NCBI GenBank assembly: GCA_028583605.1
Contig: CM053327.1
Span: forward strand, 46,588,010-46,652,009
Source: Dastarcus helophoroides
Lineage: Eukaryota; Arthropoda; Insecta; Coleoptera; Bothrideridae
Reading direction: 5' to 3'
DNA length: 64,000 nt
Shown: piece by piece, positions 1 through 11,200 of the stretch
Numbering within the stretch: position 1 is the stretch's first letter
Layout: every line of letters begins with the position of its first letter
Program-made: the position numbers and the translations under genes
Notes under the pieces: generated by a model
Database searches by the model: none
What the model saw: only the letters and a program-made list of their open reading frames with translations
Told to the model about the DNA's origin: nothing

Positions 1-557
1 AATCGAAATTTCGAGTAAAAGAAATAAAAATTTCGAGTAAAGCCTCATTTATTTAAGCAAAAAATCGAGTCTCTTCGATTCTAGTTCGAGTCTATTTTCT
101 AGTAAGTCCTTTAATTTAGAAATTTCGATTTTAACTAAAATCGAATTTTTGGGGAAACATTTCTTTTTAATTTCAAAGTTTTTACCACTTCATTCATCTC
201 AATTTCAAATTTTTTAATTACAAATTGCAATATTTAAATCGAAATTACAAAGAAATTCCGTTTTTTTTTTAACAAAGCCTAGTTTTTTTTCGAGATTTTG
301 CTTTAAATTCAAATTTCGAGAAATATTTTTGTAGAAATTTCAAAGTTTTTTTGACCATTTTTGACTTTAATTTTAGAATTTTGACTTTTTACATTTTGTG
401 TTTAAATTTAAAATATCTAAAATTATTTTTGAAAATTTCAGAATTTTAATATTTTTTCCGTTGACTGTGATTCAAGATTATATTTTCTTATTATTATTTT
501 TTTGTGGAACGGATTTATCTTACTTTTTTAATTTCACGAAGAATTTTAGACTTTCAA
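1..557. other. AT-rich degenerate intergenic DNA
   Basis: This stretch is very AT-rich, with scattered TTTCGA/TCGAAA words like those of the degenerate satellites later in the window. I see no credible coding, RNA or mobile-element feature. Short open frames here are low-complexity Phe/Ile/Lys runs. Confidence 0.6.
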
Positions 558-690
558 TTAAATTCAAATACAAATCTTGTCCCCTGAAATCAAGAAAGAT
601 TAAAAAACCCAACACAGGTTGCTCTAACGCGTTTCGATAGCAAAGCTATCATCTTTAGAGAGATCGAAACGCGTTAAAACAAACCTAAAA
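558..690 (-). repeat. Family A dispersed repeat copy (decayed hammerhead-like module)
   Basis: This is a copy of a repeat seen more than ten times in the window. Its marks are a CTTGTCCCCTGAAA start, an AAGAAAGATTAAAAAAC stretch, GTTGCTCTAACGCG, and a short hairpin. On the minus strand the module reads CTAAAGA, GATAGC, TTT, GCTATC, GAAAC. The hairpin stem is intact, but the core base G of CTGA is changed to A, so a ribozyme would be inactive in this copy. A second partial GAAACGCGTT follows in plus orientation, suggesting a foldback remnant. Confidence 0.65.
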
Positions 691-857
691 CTTTGAAAAG
701 TTTCGACATTTTGAAGAAAACAAATCATTTTTTGGAAGTCGAATTTTGCGAAAAAATGACTAATTGTAAGTCGAATTTAGAAAAAATTAATCTACTCGAA
801 GTTTTCTAAAAATTTCCTACAAAAAAAAAAGGTTTTAAACGCTTTTTTCTACCCCTT

Positions 858-1092
858 ACGCTATAAAATTCTAGCAGGGAACGTAGGAAATTTCGAACTG
901 TCGTCACCGTTTACCGTCCACCGATCGTAACTTTAAAAGACGTAGCCACCGAAAAACCAATCTTTTTGTTAAAACTTTATAAAATTCTAGCAGAGGACGT
1001 AGGAAATTTCGAACTGTTGTCACCGTTTGCCGTCCACCGATCGTAACTTCAAAGGAAATAGCTACCAAAAAATCGATCTTTTTGTTAAAACT
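858..1092. repeat. Two-copy ~116-bp tandem repeat with a dispersed third copy
   Basis: Two adjacent units share TAAAATTCTAGCAG, the phrase CACCGTTT(A/G)CCGTCCACCGATCG and an ending TCTTTTTGTTAAAACTT. A third unit lies at 2121-2236. The sequence after units two and three (TTCAAGTT..CCTTAAAATTCTA, then TCTTCCTTGGTTTCAGAG) is also shared, so the segment was duplicated with its flank. No coding function is visible. Confidence 0.7.
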
Positions 1093-1562
1093 TAAATTTT
1101 TCAAGTTCCCTTAAAATTCTAACTCTGTTGTGTTTTTAAATCTTCCTTGGTTTCAGAGATTTCAATATTTTCTTATAATTAGTACTTAATAATTATAAGA
1201 AAATACAATAATTGCAACTTTAGATTTGAAATTTTGGAAAAGAGATAAAGGAACATGGGAATTCTTGTAATTTTGAAGTTTTTAAAAGAATATTTTGATT
1301 AAAAAGTAGGAGTTTTAACAAAAAAAGTTTAAATTTGACTTGTTTCGACTCTTTCAACTTTTATCTAAATAACATTTTTATTTTGAAATTTGTGCTTTCT
1401 CAAAATTGAAACTTTTAAAGTGCAATTTTAAGAAATAAGTTAAGTATTTCGGATTTTAGCTTGCAATGTTGAACTTTTTTATCGAAGTTTAAACTTTTTT
1501 TCAAACTGCTGATTCATAGTCCTCATAATCCCAAAGAAATTTCGATTTAAAATCGAAATTTG

Positions 1563-2096
1563 ATGCAAGTAGAATGCAACCTAGACTACAAATTAATGCA
1601 GGCCTCCAGGTGGCGTGTACAGTGATAGGTAGCTGAACCAACAGTTTAAACACTGCCACCTAGCGAAGCGTTTGCTCTCTAGGAAAAAGTTCCCAGAAGA
1701 CAAGGATTCTAATGCACAGAGACCAATAGATTTGAACATTTACTAGATTCGAAGTTAGGAAAAAGTATGATTTACTACACACGCTTGGAGGGCTGCATGA
1801 ATTTGTAGTCTAGGTTACATACGACATGGTAGGCGATGGCGATAGTTTCTCTATGGGCCAATAGGTGACGGTAGTACTAAGTCACACGCTTGACATCCGT
1901 GAATTCTTTAGTACTTACTTGTCTAAACATTTGTTAGCATTCGAGTTGGATATACCAAACTGACGAGATCTAACAAGATCGAAACCGGCATTTGGTTTCC
2001 AAACTTCGAATCTTATGTTCAAACCTATTGGTCAATGCATTAGAATCCTTGTCTTCTGGGAACTTTCCTAGAGAGCAACCGCTTCGAAAAAGAATT
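1563..2096. repeat. Family C dispersed satellite-like repeat, rearranged copy
   Basis: Carries the family C marks: GCAAGTAGAATGCAACCTA, CATGCAG.CCTCCAGG, CACTGCCACCTAGCGAAGCG, CCCAGAAGACAAGGATTC, CAATAGGTTTGAACATTT and ACGAGATCTAACAAGATCG. The last blocks recur in reverse order and complement in the second half, so the copy is a foldback or head-to-head rearrangement. No open frame crosses it. Confidence 0.75.
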
Positions 2097-2120
2097 CGAA
2101 TGCTTTTTTTTACCCCTTAC

Positions 2121-2236
2121 GCTATAAAATTCTAGGAGAGTGGGAAACTTCGAACTATTGTCACTGTTTACCGTCCACTGATCGTAACTTCAAAGGAAAT
2201 AGTTACCAAAAAATCGATCTTTTTGTTAAAACTTAA
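2121..2236. repeat. Third copy of the ~116-bp repeat
   Basis: Homologous to the tandem pair at 858-1092, including the shared downstream segment that runs to about 2330. It shows a segmental duplication across about 1.1 kb. Confidence 0.65.
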
Positions 2237-2394
2237 TTTTTTCAAGTTTCCTTAAAATTCTAGCTCTGTTGTGTTTTTTAATCTTCCTTGGTTTCAGAGA
2301 TTTAATAATAATTAATAATTAGTACTTAATAATCCAATAAATGTTCAAACCTATTGGTCTACGCATTAAAATCGAAATTTGATTTCAAAATTTT

Positions 2395-3260
2395 AAAACT
2401 TGTTTTCTGGAGTTTCGACTTTACCTCCCAACTTTTAACACCCGTTTTAAAAAGTTAAACGACTTAAAAATAGAAAAAAACCTCATTGTAATTCTGAAAC
2501 TTTGAAAAAGTCAATTTTTTCTTTGAATCCCCGAAAATGTTTAAAAATTTCTAGAAATTTTTCGATTTATACTTTTCGAAACTTCGATTTGAATTTCTAG
2601 ATTAAATCACTTTTCCACCTTTTCTCAAATTGTTATAACTTCGAAAAAATTTGGAAATAACCGCGAAATTTCCAGCTTTTTTCAAGCTGTTTATAACCTT
2701 GAAGAAATTGAAATTTTAAACTCGAAACTTGATTCCACTATTTTGAAATTGTTTCCTGGAATTTAGGCTTTAGTTCCCAACTGTTGACATTTCGTTTTAA
2801 AATCAAAAGACTTAAAAATAATTAAAAAACTCTATTTTAATTCTGAAACTTCGAAAAAAATCGATTTTTTTTAAATCTCCGAAAAATGTTTATGAATTTT
2901 TAGAAAATGTTTGAATTTTTCTTTTCGAAACTTTATCTTGAATCTCCACATTAACTCGCAATTCCCAGCTTTTTTCAAACTGTTTATAATCTCGAAGAAA
3001 TTTAAATTTTAAACTTGAAATTTGATCTGAAAATTTTGAAATGTTATTCCTGGAGTTTCGATTTTTTTCCCAACTGCTGGCACTTCGTTTTAAAGTCAAA
3101 GGACTTTAAAATAATTAACAATCTCTATTCTAATCTTGAACCTCCAAAAACTGTTTTAAAAATTCTAGGATAATGTTCGAATTTTTGGATTTTTGTTGTT
3201 GAAATTTCGATTTTAATTTCTAATTTAACTCGAAATTTTCAGCTTCTTAAAGTTCCGTAT
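2395..3260. repeat. Degenerate ~300-350-bp tandem repeat (three units)
   Basis: Units start near 2403, 2755 and 3051 with variants of TTCCTGGAGTTTCGA followed by a TCCCAACT.TT block and CGTTTTAAA. Divergence is high, and the unit length differs between copies. No gene is seen. Confidence 0.5.
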
Positions 3261-3379
3261 TAAAGTTAAATATTTGAATTTAACCTAATAATTTTAAAGT
3301 TAAAATTTCAATCAAAGAAAAAATGTGAATTTCGAAAGTTAACTTGAAAATTCCTGTTTAAACTTAAACTCAAAGTTTT

Positions 3380-4312
3380 CTTTTTGGTGGAACGGACTGA
3401 TCCTTGGTTATATTCAAAAAGTGAAATACAAATCTTATCCCCTGAAACCAGGAGCGACCTTTGTTGTGTTTTTTAACCTTTCTTGGTTTCAGCGAACAAA
3501 TTTTGTATTTCAATTTGTTTCCAAACTGTTTATTCGAACACAATTTAAAATTTCTTCCTTAAATGAAATTTCGACAAAAAAAGAAACCAAGAAAAATTAA
3601 GAAACCAAGAAAGATTAAAAAACACAACAAAGGTTGCTCTAACGAGTTTCGATAGTCAAGCTGTCATCTTCAAAGATCAGTGCATTATCCCTCTAAAGAT
3701 GATAGTTTAACTATCAAAATGGGTTGGAGCAACTGGTGTGTTTTTTAATGTTTCTTGATTTCAGGGGACACCTTTTGTATTTCAATTTGTTTCCAAATTG
3801 TTTATTTAAACAGAATTTAAAATTTCTTCCTTAAATGAAATTTCGACAAAAAAAGAAACCAAGAAAGATTAAGAGACCAAGAAAGATCAAAAAACACAAC
3901 AAAGGTTGCTCTAACGCGTTTTGATATTCAAGCTATCATCTTCAAAGAGCAGTGCATTATCTCTCTCTAACTATCAAAATGGGTTAGAGCAACTGGTGTG
4001 TTTTTTAATGTTTCTTGATTTCAGGGGACACCTTTTGTATTTCAATTTGTTTCCAAATTGTTTATTTAAACAGAATTTAAAATTTCTTCCTTAAATGAAA
4101 TTTCGACAAAAAAAGAAACCAAGAAAGATTAAGAGACCAAGAAAGATCAAAAAACACAACAAAGGTTGCTCTAAGGCGTTTCGATATTCAAGCTATCATC
4201 TTCATAGAGCAGTGCATTATCTCTCTCTAACTATCAAAATGGGTTAGAGCAACTGGTGTGTTTTTTAATGTTTCTTGGTTTCAGTGGACAAGATTTGTAT
4301 TTCAATTTTCAG
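3380..4312. repeat. Family A foldback followed by a 260-bp tandem array
   Basis: 3380-3515 is a family A foldback: a minus-oriented half ending in CCCCTGAAACC and a plus-oriented half with TTGTTGTGTTTTTTAA. It continues into a 260-bp unit whose GCAACTGGTGTG word recurs at exactly 3729, 3989 and 4249. Each unit holds family A sequence plus a CTTCCTTAAATGAAATTTCG insert and a decayed hairpin (stem mismatched, GAAAC changed to AAAAC). The copies are near-identical, so the amplification is recent. Confidence 0.8.
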
Positions 4313-5150
4313 TAATTGTATACGTTTCACGGGATATCGATGCTTCGTTCCGAAGGTTAGGGAAACATCTTGAAGTAATGGCAACATAGCAGCTTCTTTT
4401 ACCATTTTGAAGACATTAGAGTTTACATAATTAATCGTCCCATTTACAAAGATAAATAGAATATTTAAATATTTTGTTAAAAATACACATAAAATTATAT
4501 TAGTTATTGTAACTAGAGTTATATAAAATTTGTAATTCGTTTATGAATATTCTAAACATTTAAATGGATGAAAGATCATTAGTTGTTAGTTGTTATCTTC
4601 ATATTATTATTTATTCAATAAAATAGACTAAAGTTTTCAAGTCAGTAGGCTATTATGCCAATTTAATTTCACTTCGATGCAATTGCAATTATTTCAGATA
4701 AAATATGCATTCAACTTTGCAGAACTAAATTTATAATTAACAATACCTCAATTTAATAAAAGAGCTCCACACAGCAAATGTCCTTAGTGTTAAAGAATCC
4801 AGTTAGAATGACTTCAAAACCTAGTAAGTACACCAAGAATTGAAAACCAACCTAAAAATTAGCAAATTTCTGCATTTTACTCATATTTTTTGTAGAATAA
4901 GTCGCCAATTTGAAGGATTTAGGAAAATGTCTCATTTTTTCACTCCGTTCAAATTCAATTTCGACTTTTAAAATTTCGCCTCTTTTGAAACCATCTACTT
5001 TTCGGAAAATTTCAACTTTTTTCAAAATTTTGCTCATTTTGAAAACTTCCATTTTACCGAAAATTTCGATTTTTTTGTTGTTATTCAACGTATCGAGCAC
5101 TTCACTTTTTTGAAAAATTCGACTTTTTAGACATTTCAAATTTTTTAATC
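4313..5150. other. Unique AT-rich intergenic DNA
   Basis: 4313-4830 is low-copy within this window and carries no credible ORF. From about 4860 it grades into the degenerate TTTCGA-type low-complexity repeat. Open frames on both strands (4852-5139 and 4910-5113) mirror each other and are artefacts of the repeat. Confidence 0.5.
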
Positions 5151-7535
5151 GAACAGTTCACCTTTTTGACAATTTAAAACTTTTTAAACATTTCAAATTT
5201 TTTAATTTAAAATTCCTTTAATTTCAACTTCTCGCGAAAAATCAAAATGTCATTTAATGAATTTTTCTGGAATTCCAATTTTCATCAAATCATTTACTCT
5301 TTTTGGTTGTTTAACTTTCTATAAAAGCTTCGACATATTTCAAAATTTTGATGAACAGTTCACCTTTTTGACAATTTAAAACTTTTTAAACATTTCAAAT
5401 TTTTTAATTTAAAATTCCTTTAATTTCAACTTCTCGCGAAAAATCAAAATGTCATTTAATGAATTTTTCTGTAGTTTTTCTGTAATTCCAATTTTATTCT
5501 AAATTTTGAATTTCTTATCAAAAGTTCGACCTTTTCAAAACTTTCGTTTTAACATTTTTTCGCATAATTTTCAACCATCCAAAATTTCGACTTTTTTTCA
5601 AAATTTTGTTTTTTTGAACATGTCGACTTTTCTGATAATTTCAACTTTTTTTAAATCGTTTTCTTCTGAAAATTCTAGATTTTGTGGAAAGTTGATATCG
5701 TCCGTTTTGTTTGAAAAATTGTATTTTTTCAAAATATAGATTTTATTTTAAAATTTGGACTTTCAGAAAACTTCGACTTCTTGTCAAAATTTTTGGGTTT
5801 CTGTAAGACTTTTACAATTTTGACTTTTCTTAAATCTCTGTTTTTTAAAATAAATTGTTTTTTCAGTTTTGAAATAAATTGTATTTAGTTTTTAAAAAAG
5901 TCTATTTATTGAATCGTTAAAAATGTCAAAAAAGTGAAATTTTGAAAAAAAATCCGAATAAGTCAGTGTTAAAAAACCACGCAATTTAAAAAAACAACTT
6001 AATTTTTAGGAAATAAAAAACAAAAAAATTTTCAACATTTTAAATTTCAGACTCTTTTTTTTTAAAATATTAACTATTTATTCGAAAATTTTGCCATTTT
6101 TTAAAATGTTGACCTTTTTTAAAATCATTTACTCTTTTTGGTTGTTTAACTTTCTATAAAAGCTTCGACATATTTCAAAATTTTGACTGTGAGGAAAATT
6201 ACCACTTTCTTTAAAATTTCCACTTTGAAGTTTTCATAAAAAATAAAAATTTTCAAAAAAGTCAAAATTTCTAGTTTTGAAAAAATTTGTATTTGATTTT
6301 TAAGAAAGTCCAACTGTTGAACCAGTTAAAAATGTCAAAAAAGTGAAATTTTGAAAAAAAATTCCGAAAAAGTCAGCCTTAAAAAAACCGCGCAAAAAAC
6401 TAAATTTTTTAATAACAAAAAACAGAAAACTTTTCAAACATTTTAAAGAATAGATGAATTTTCAAAAAATCTCGCCATTTTTAATGAATAATTTTTAAAG
6501 AAGTCAAATTTTCCAAAAAAGTAAAAATGTAAAAAACAAAATTAGAAATTTTAAAGAAAAATAAAGAGTTAAAATAATTAAAACAGTCAGTCAAAATTTT
6601 GTAAAAAATTCGTATAAATTTAACAAAATATTGCAAAATGGTCAAAAAACCAAAAAAAGCGATTTTCGAAATGGGTCAAAATTTTCAAAAAAAAACTGAA
6701 TAAATAGGAGAACTTTCATAAATTTTCGAAAGTATGCGAAAGAATGCTTTAAAAAATATTTTGAAAAAATGTTCAAAAAGGTCAAAATTAAAAAAATAGA
6801 TAAATTTTAAAAAAAAGTTCGAAATTTGTCAAATCGATTAAAATTGCCAGAAAATCAAACAATTTTGAGAAAATTTTGAAGGAGAAACAACAATTTTCCA
6901 AAAACTCAAAATTCTTAAATAAAAAAGTTCAAATTTCCAAAAGAGTTTAAAAATTTCAGTAATCAGTAGTTTCAAAAAAAAAAAAATCAAAATCACAAAA
7001 ATATTCAAATTTGAAGAAAAATTAAAAATATTGTGGCGGAAAGTAGAAAATTAGGAAGGTCGAAATCTCCAGAAAAAATTCGAAAACGTAGAATCTTTTA
7101 AAAAAATCTATTTTTTATAAAAAGTTAAAATTTCCAAAAATGTCGAAATATGAAAAAAAAAATCTCAACCAAGTTCACATTTTCAATAAAACAGATATTT
7201 CCAAAAAGTTTCAAAAGCCTAAATTTTTTGTAAAAAAAACAAATCTACAAAAATGTCGAAATTTCGAAGAAAAGTTAAAATTCTGGGCCAAAATTTCAGA
7301 AAAAGTCGTCAGTCTAAAACTCTCAAAATTATCAAAGAATTTCAAGAAGATCAAAAATTTTAAAAGGTCAACATTTTTCAAATCGTTTAAATTTTTCAGA
7401 AAAAATCTGAGTTTTGAAAAAAGTGTACGTTTTGAAGTAAAAAGCAAATTTTAAAACAGCAAATTTCCATAAAAGTGCGACAATTGCAAGGAAAGTGGAA
7501 TTCTTCAAATAGGAAACCAACATTTCAAAAAAATA
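5151..7535. repeat. Degenerate AT-rich repeat field with two direct duplications
   Basis: A ~118-bp block beginning GAACAGTTCACCTTTTTGAC occurs at 5151 and 5354 with almost no change. A block with CATTTACTCTTTTTGGTTG occurs at 5287 and 6124. The first part is pyrimidine-rich on the plus strand. From about 6400 the plus strand becomes purine-rich. No gene is seen. Confidence 0.65.
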
Positions 7536-7785
7536 TACCACACTGACGAGATCTAACAAGATCGAAACCGGTATTTGGTTTCCAAACTTCGAATCTAATA
7601 AATGTTCAAACCTATTGGTCTGTGCATATTAGAATCCTTGTCTTCTGGAAACTTTCCTAGAGAGCAACCGCTTCGCTAGGTGGCAGTGTTTCAACTGTTG
7701 GTAGTTCAGCTACCTATGATTCACTATACACGCCGCCTGGAGGGCTACATGAATTTGTAGTCTAGGTTGCATTCTACTTGCACTA
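7536..7785. repeat. Family C repeat copy
   Basis: Begins at ATACCACACTGACGAGATC and runs through CCAAACTTCGAATCTAATA, CCTTGTCTTCTGGAAAC, GGTGGCAGTGTTTCAAC and GGAGGGCTACATGAATTTG to GCATTCTACTTGCA. This is the same block order as the copy at 13.1-13.4 kb. Confidence 0.8.
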
Positions 7786-8063
7786 GATTAGGTTTGGAAT
7801 ACGAGCTTAATGTTTCGAAATTCTGGATTCTGGGTCCCCTAACAATGTTGGACAATACTGTCTAAGATTTTAAATAGATCATTGGAACATTCCCAGGGAC
7901 ATATTATTTAAAACCTGAAATATGTTAAGCTTCAGATATTTATTTACAAATCTACTGCTCCTACTGCTACTACTACTCTTACTGCTTTTAAAAATATCTA
8001 TTTATTGAAGGAAACACCGAAATCAATCAGAAGGAAACCATCCTTGATGATACTCTCAAATTT

Positions 8064-8205
8064 ATGAGACTATTCAATATTATGCCTCCAATCGGGCAAG
8101 AGGACCACCCGTCCAAAATATTTTATCTAAAAATGTTTTTAACTTTCTCCCCCGCCATTATGGTCGTGTCTGGTTGCCTATCTCACTTGGTTTATACCCA
8201 AATTT
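8064..8205 (+). CDS. Odorant receptor exon 1
   Basis: Encodes the N-terminus (MRLFNIMPPIGQ) and the first membrane segment. It ends in phase 1 at a consensus donor, T|GTAAGTA. The frame is open upstream from about 7993, but no in-frame ATG precedes 8064. Confidence 0.75.
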
Positions 8206-11200
8206 GTAAGTATTTTGATCGAACTGTAACTACCAAATGTAATGAAAAAGTCATCAAGCTGCTATGATTTTTTTGTAATGAATTATTAATTGGTCAAGTG
8301 TCACTCTGACTTCTTATTTATGCAAAGAGGTTAGAACTGTCTAAAGCGAAGGAAACTTCTTTGGAAAGTTTTTTTTTTGACCAAATATGTTTTCTTTGAG
8401 GAAATATGATACGAATTGATGATGTAGAACAGTGTTTCCTAACCGATGTGTCACGACACACTATGTCACGACACACTATGTCACGACACACTATGTCACA
8501 ACACACTATGTCACGACGCACTATGTCACGACACACTATGCACAACACATTATGTCACGACACACTATGTCACGACATACTATGTCACGACACACTATGT
8601 CACGACACACTATGTTACAACACACTATGTCACGACACACTATGTCACGACACACTACGTCGCGACACACTATGTCACGACACACTATGTCACGACACAC
8701 TATGTCACGACACACTATGTCACGACACACTATGTCACGACACACTATGCACAACACACTATGTCACGACACACTATGTCACGTCGCACTATGTCACAAC
8801 ACACTATGTCACGACACACTAACTCACAACACACTATGTCACAACACACTATGTCACGACACACTATGTCACGACATACTATGTCACGACACACTATGTC
8901 ACGACACACTATGTCACAACACACTATGTCACGACACACTATGTCACGACGCACTATGTCACGACACACTATGCACAACACATGATGTCACGACACACTA
9001 TGTCACGACACACTATGTCACGGCACACTATGTCACAACACACTATGTCACGACACACTATGTCACGACACACTATGTCACGACACACTACGTCGCGACA
9101 CACTATGTCACGACACACTATGTCACGACACACTATGTCACGACACACTATGTCACGACACACTATGTCACGACACACTATGTCACGTCGCACTATGTCA
9201 CGACACACTATACACAACACATTATGTCACGACACACTATGTCACGACACACTATGTCACGACACACTATGCACAACACATTATGTCACGACACACTATG
9301 TCACGACACACTATGCACAACACATTATGTCACGACACACTATGTCACGACACACTATGTCACGACACACTATGTCACGACACACTATGTCACGACACAC
9401 TATGTCACGTCGCACTATGTCACGACACACTATGTCACGTCGCACTATGTCACGACACACTATGCACAACACATTATGTCACGACACACTATGTCACGAC
9501 ACACCATGTCACGACACACTATGTCACAACACTATGCACAACACATTATGTCACGACGCACTATGTCGCGACACACTATGCACAACACATTATGTCACGA
9601 CAGACTATGTCACGACACACTATGTCGCGACACACTATGTCACGACACACTATGCACAACACACTATGTCACGACACACCATGTCACGACACACTATGTC
9701 ACAACACTATGCACAACACATTATATCGCGACACACTATGCACAACACATTCTGTCACGACACACTATGTCACGACACACTATGTCACAACACTATGCAC
9801 AACACATTATGTCACGACGCACTATATCGCGACACACTATACACAACACATTATGTCACGACACACTATGTCACGACACACTATGTCACGACACACTATG
9901 TCACGGAACACTATGTCACGACACACTATGTCACGACACACTATGTCACGACACACTAGTGTGTCGTTTTTTTTTGGTGGATCGAACTGATCCTTGGGTA
10001 TCTTCAAAAATTGAAATACAAATCTTGTCCCCCGAAACCAAGAAAGATTTAAAAACACAACAGAGGTTGCTCTTACGCGTTTCGACTGTCAAGCTCTCAT
10101 CTTCAGAGAAATACTCTCAATTAGTGGGTCGTGGAAAGTCCCAGGTGTATCGCCATGAGATCATAAAAATTTTTAAATGTATAACCTCTCATTTTAGTCA
10201 TCAACATGTTTAGAGGCGATCTTGATGACGTCTTTTTTTATTATCGATCATGGAAACATGAGGACGTCAAACAATTCTTAGATGAAGACGATTAATATGC
10301 GTCGCCCTTTTTTACACAACACCAAAGTTGGTCCTTTCAAAAAAAGGTTGGGAAACACTAAGAAGATATACAAAAATACACAGAATCGTTTTAAGGCCAA
10401 GAAAAATTTTGGAAATACTGAGAAGATATACAAAGATAGACAGAATCGAGTAATTTTGTTTTAAATTCAATCCACTCGCAAAGGGCAACCCAGAGACTAA
10501 ATAGACTGAACGTTTCAATGTTGTCTCATGCGTACAGTTGAAGCTAAAATGCGGGGTAGTGGGAAGCTGCATCCCACTACTCTTGGACATGGCCGGATTA
10601 AGTAAAATTTATAAATACGAAACTTGCCGCGTAACGGTTCTAACGATTTAGATGAAACTTTAGAATTAGGGGCTTTTGGACCAATAGGATAATTTTTATA
10701 AGTGCTTTTTGGTAAAAGTTCAGGAGAACTATTTTCAAAGACATCTTGGTTTAATAGTAAAATTATTTTCTTTCAATACGCGACGCCTGTGTACAATATT
10801 GTTAAGCCGGTGCTGTAAACACGTCATGATTGCAGTGAAATGGCGACGCGCGCACGCCGATAATTGAATATTTATATATTTTATTTTTACCTACCCAAAG
10901 AATGAAACTCTTGATTTTCCTTCACTAATGTGTTCACTGAGGTTTCAACAATGATCCACAATACACTTCCCCATATTTTCAGGCCGTTTTCTAAAAAAAA
11001 CCCCGATGTTATGTTCGCAACGGTCTGTCAAATAATGAGAGGGCATTGCGAGCTAGATGGAGCTAGGCTTCCGCCAGGCTTTCAACTGGCTTCACTGCTT
11101 ACCGTCTTACGTTCAGTCTATTTAGTCTCTGGGGCAACCCCATTAGGCCTTCAGAGCACTACGAGTAGGATCCGGAAACAAGGATACAAAATCTTTGAGT

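Noticed and set aside
8446..9960. CRISPR-like array
   Set aside because: Contiguous 15-bp units without spacers in a eukaryotic intron; no cas genes.
8432..10213. 593-codon open frame and several overlapping long frames on both strands
   Set aside because: It is a product of the stop-free 15-bp tandem repeat; the same pentapeptide-type repeats appear in several frames and the region is a receptor intron.
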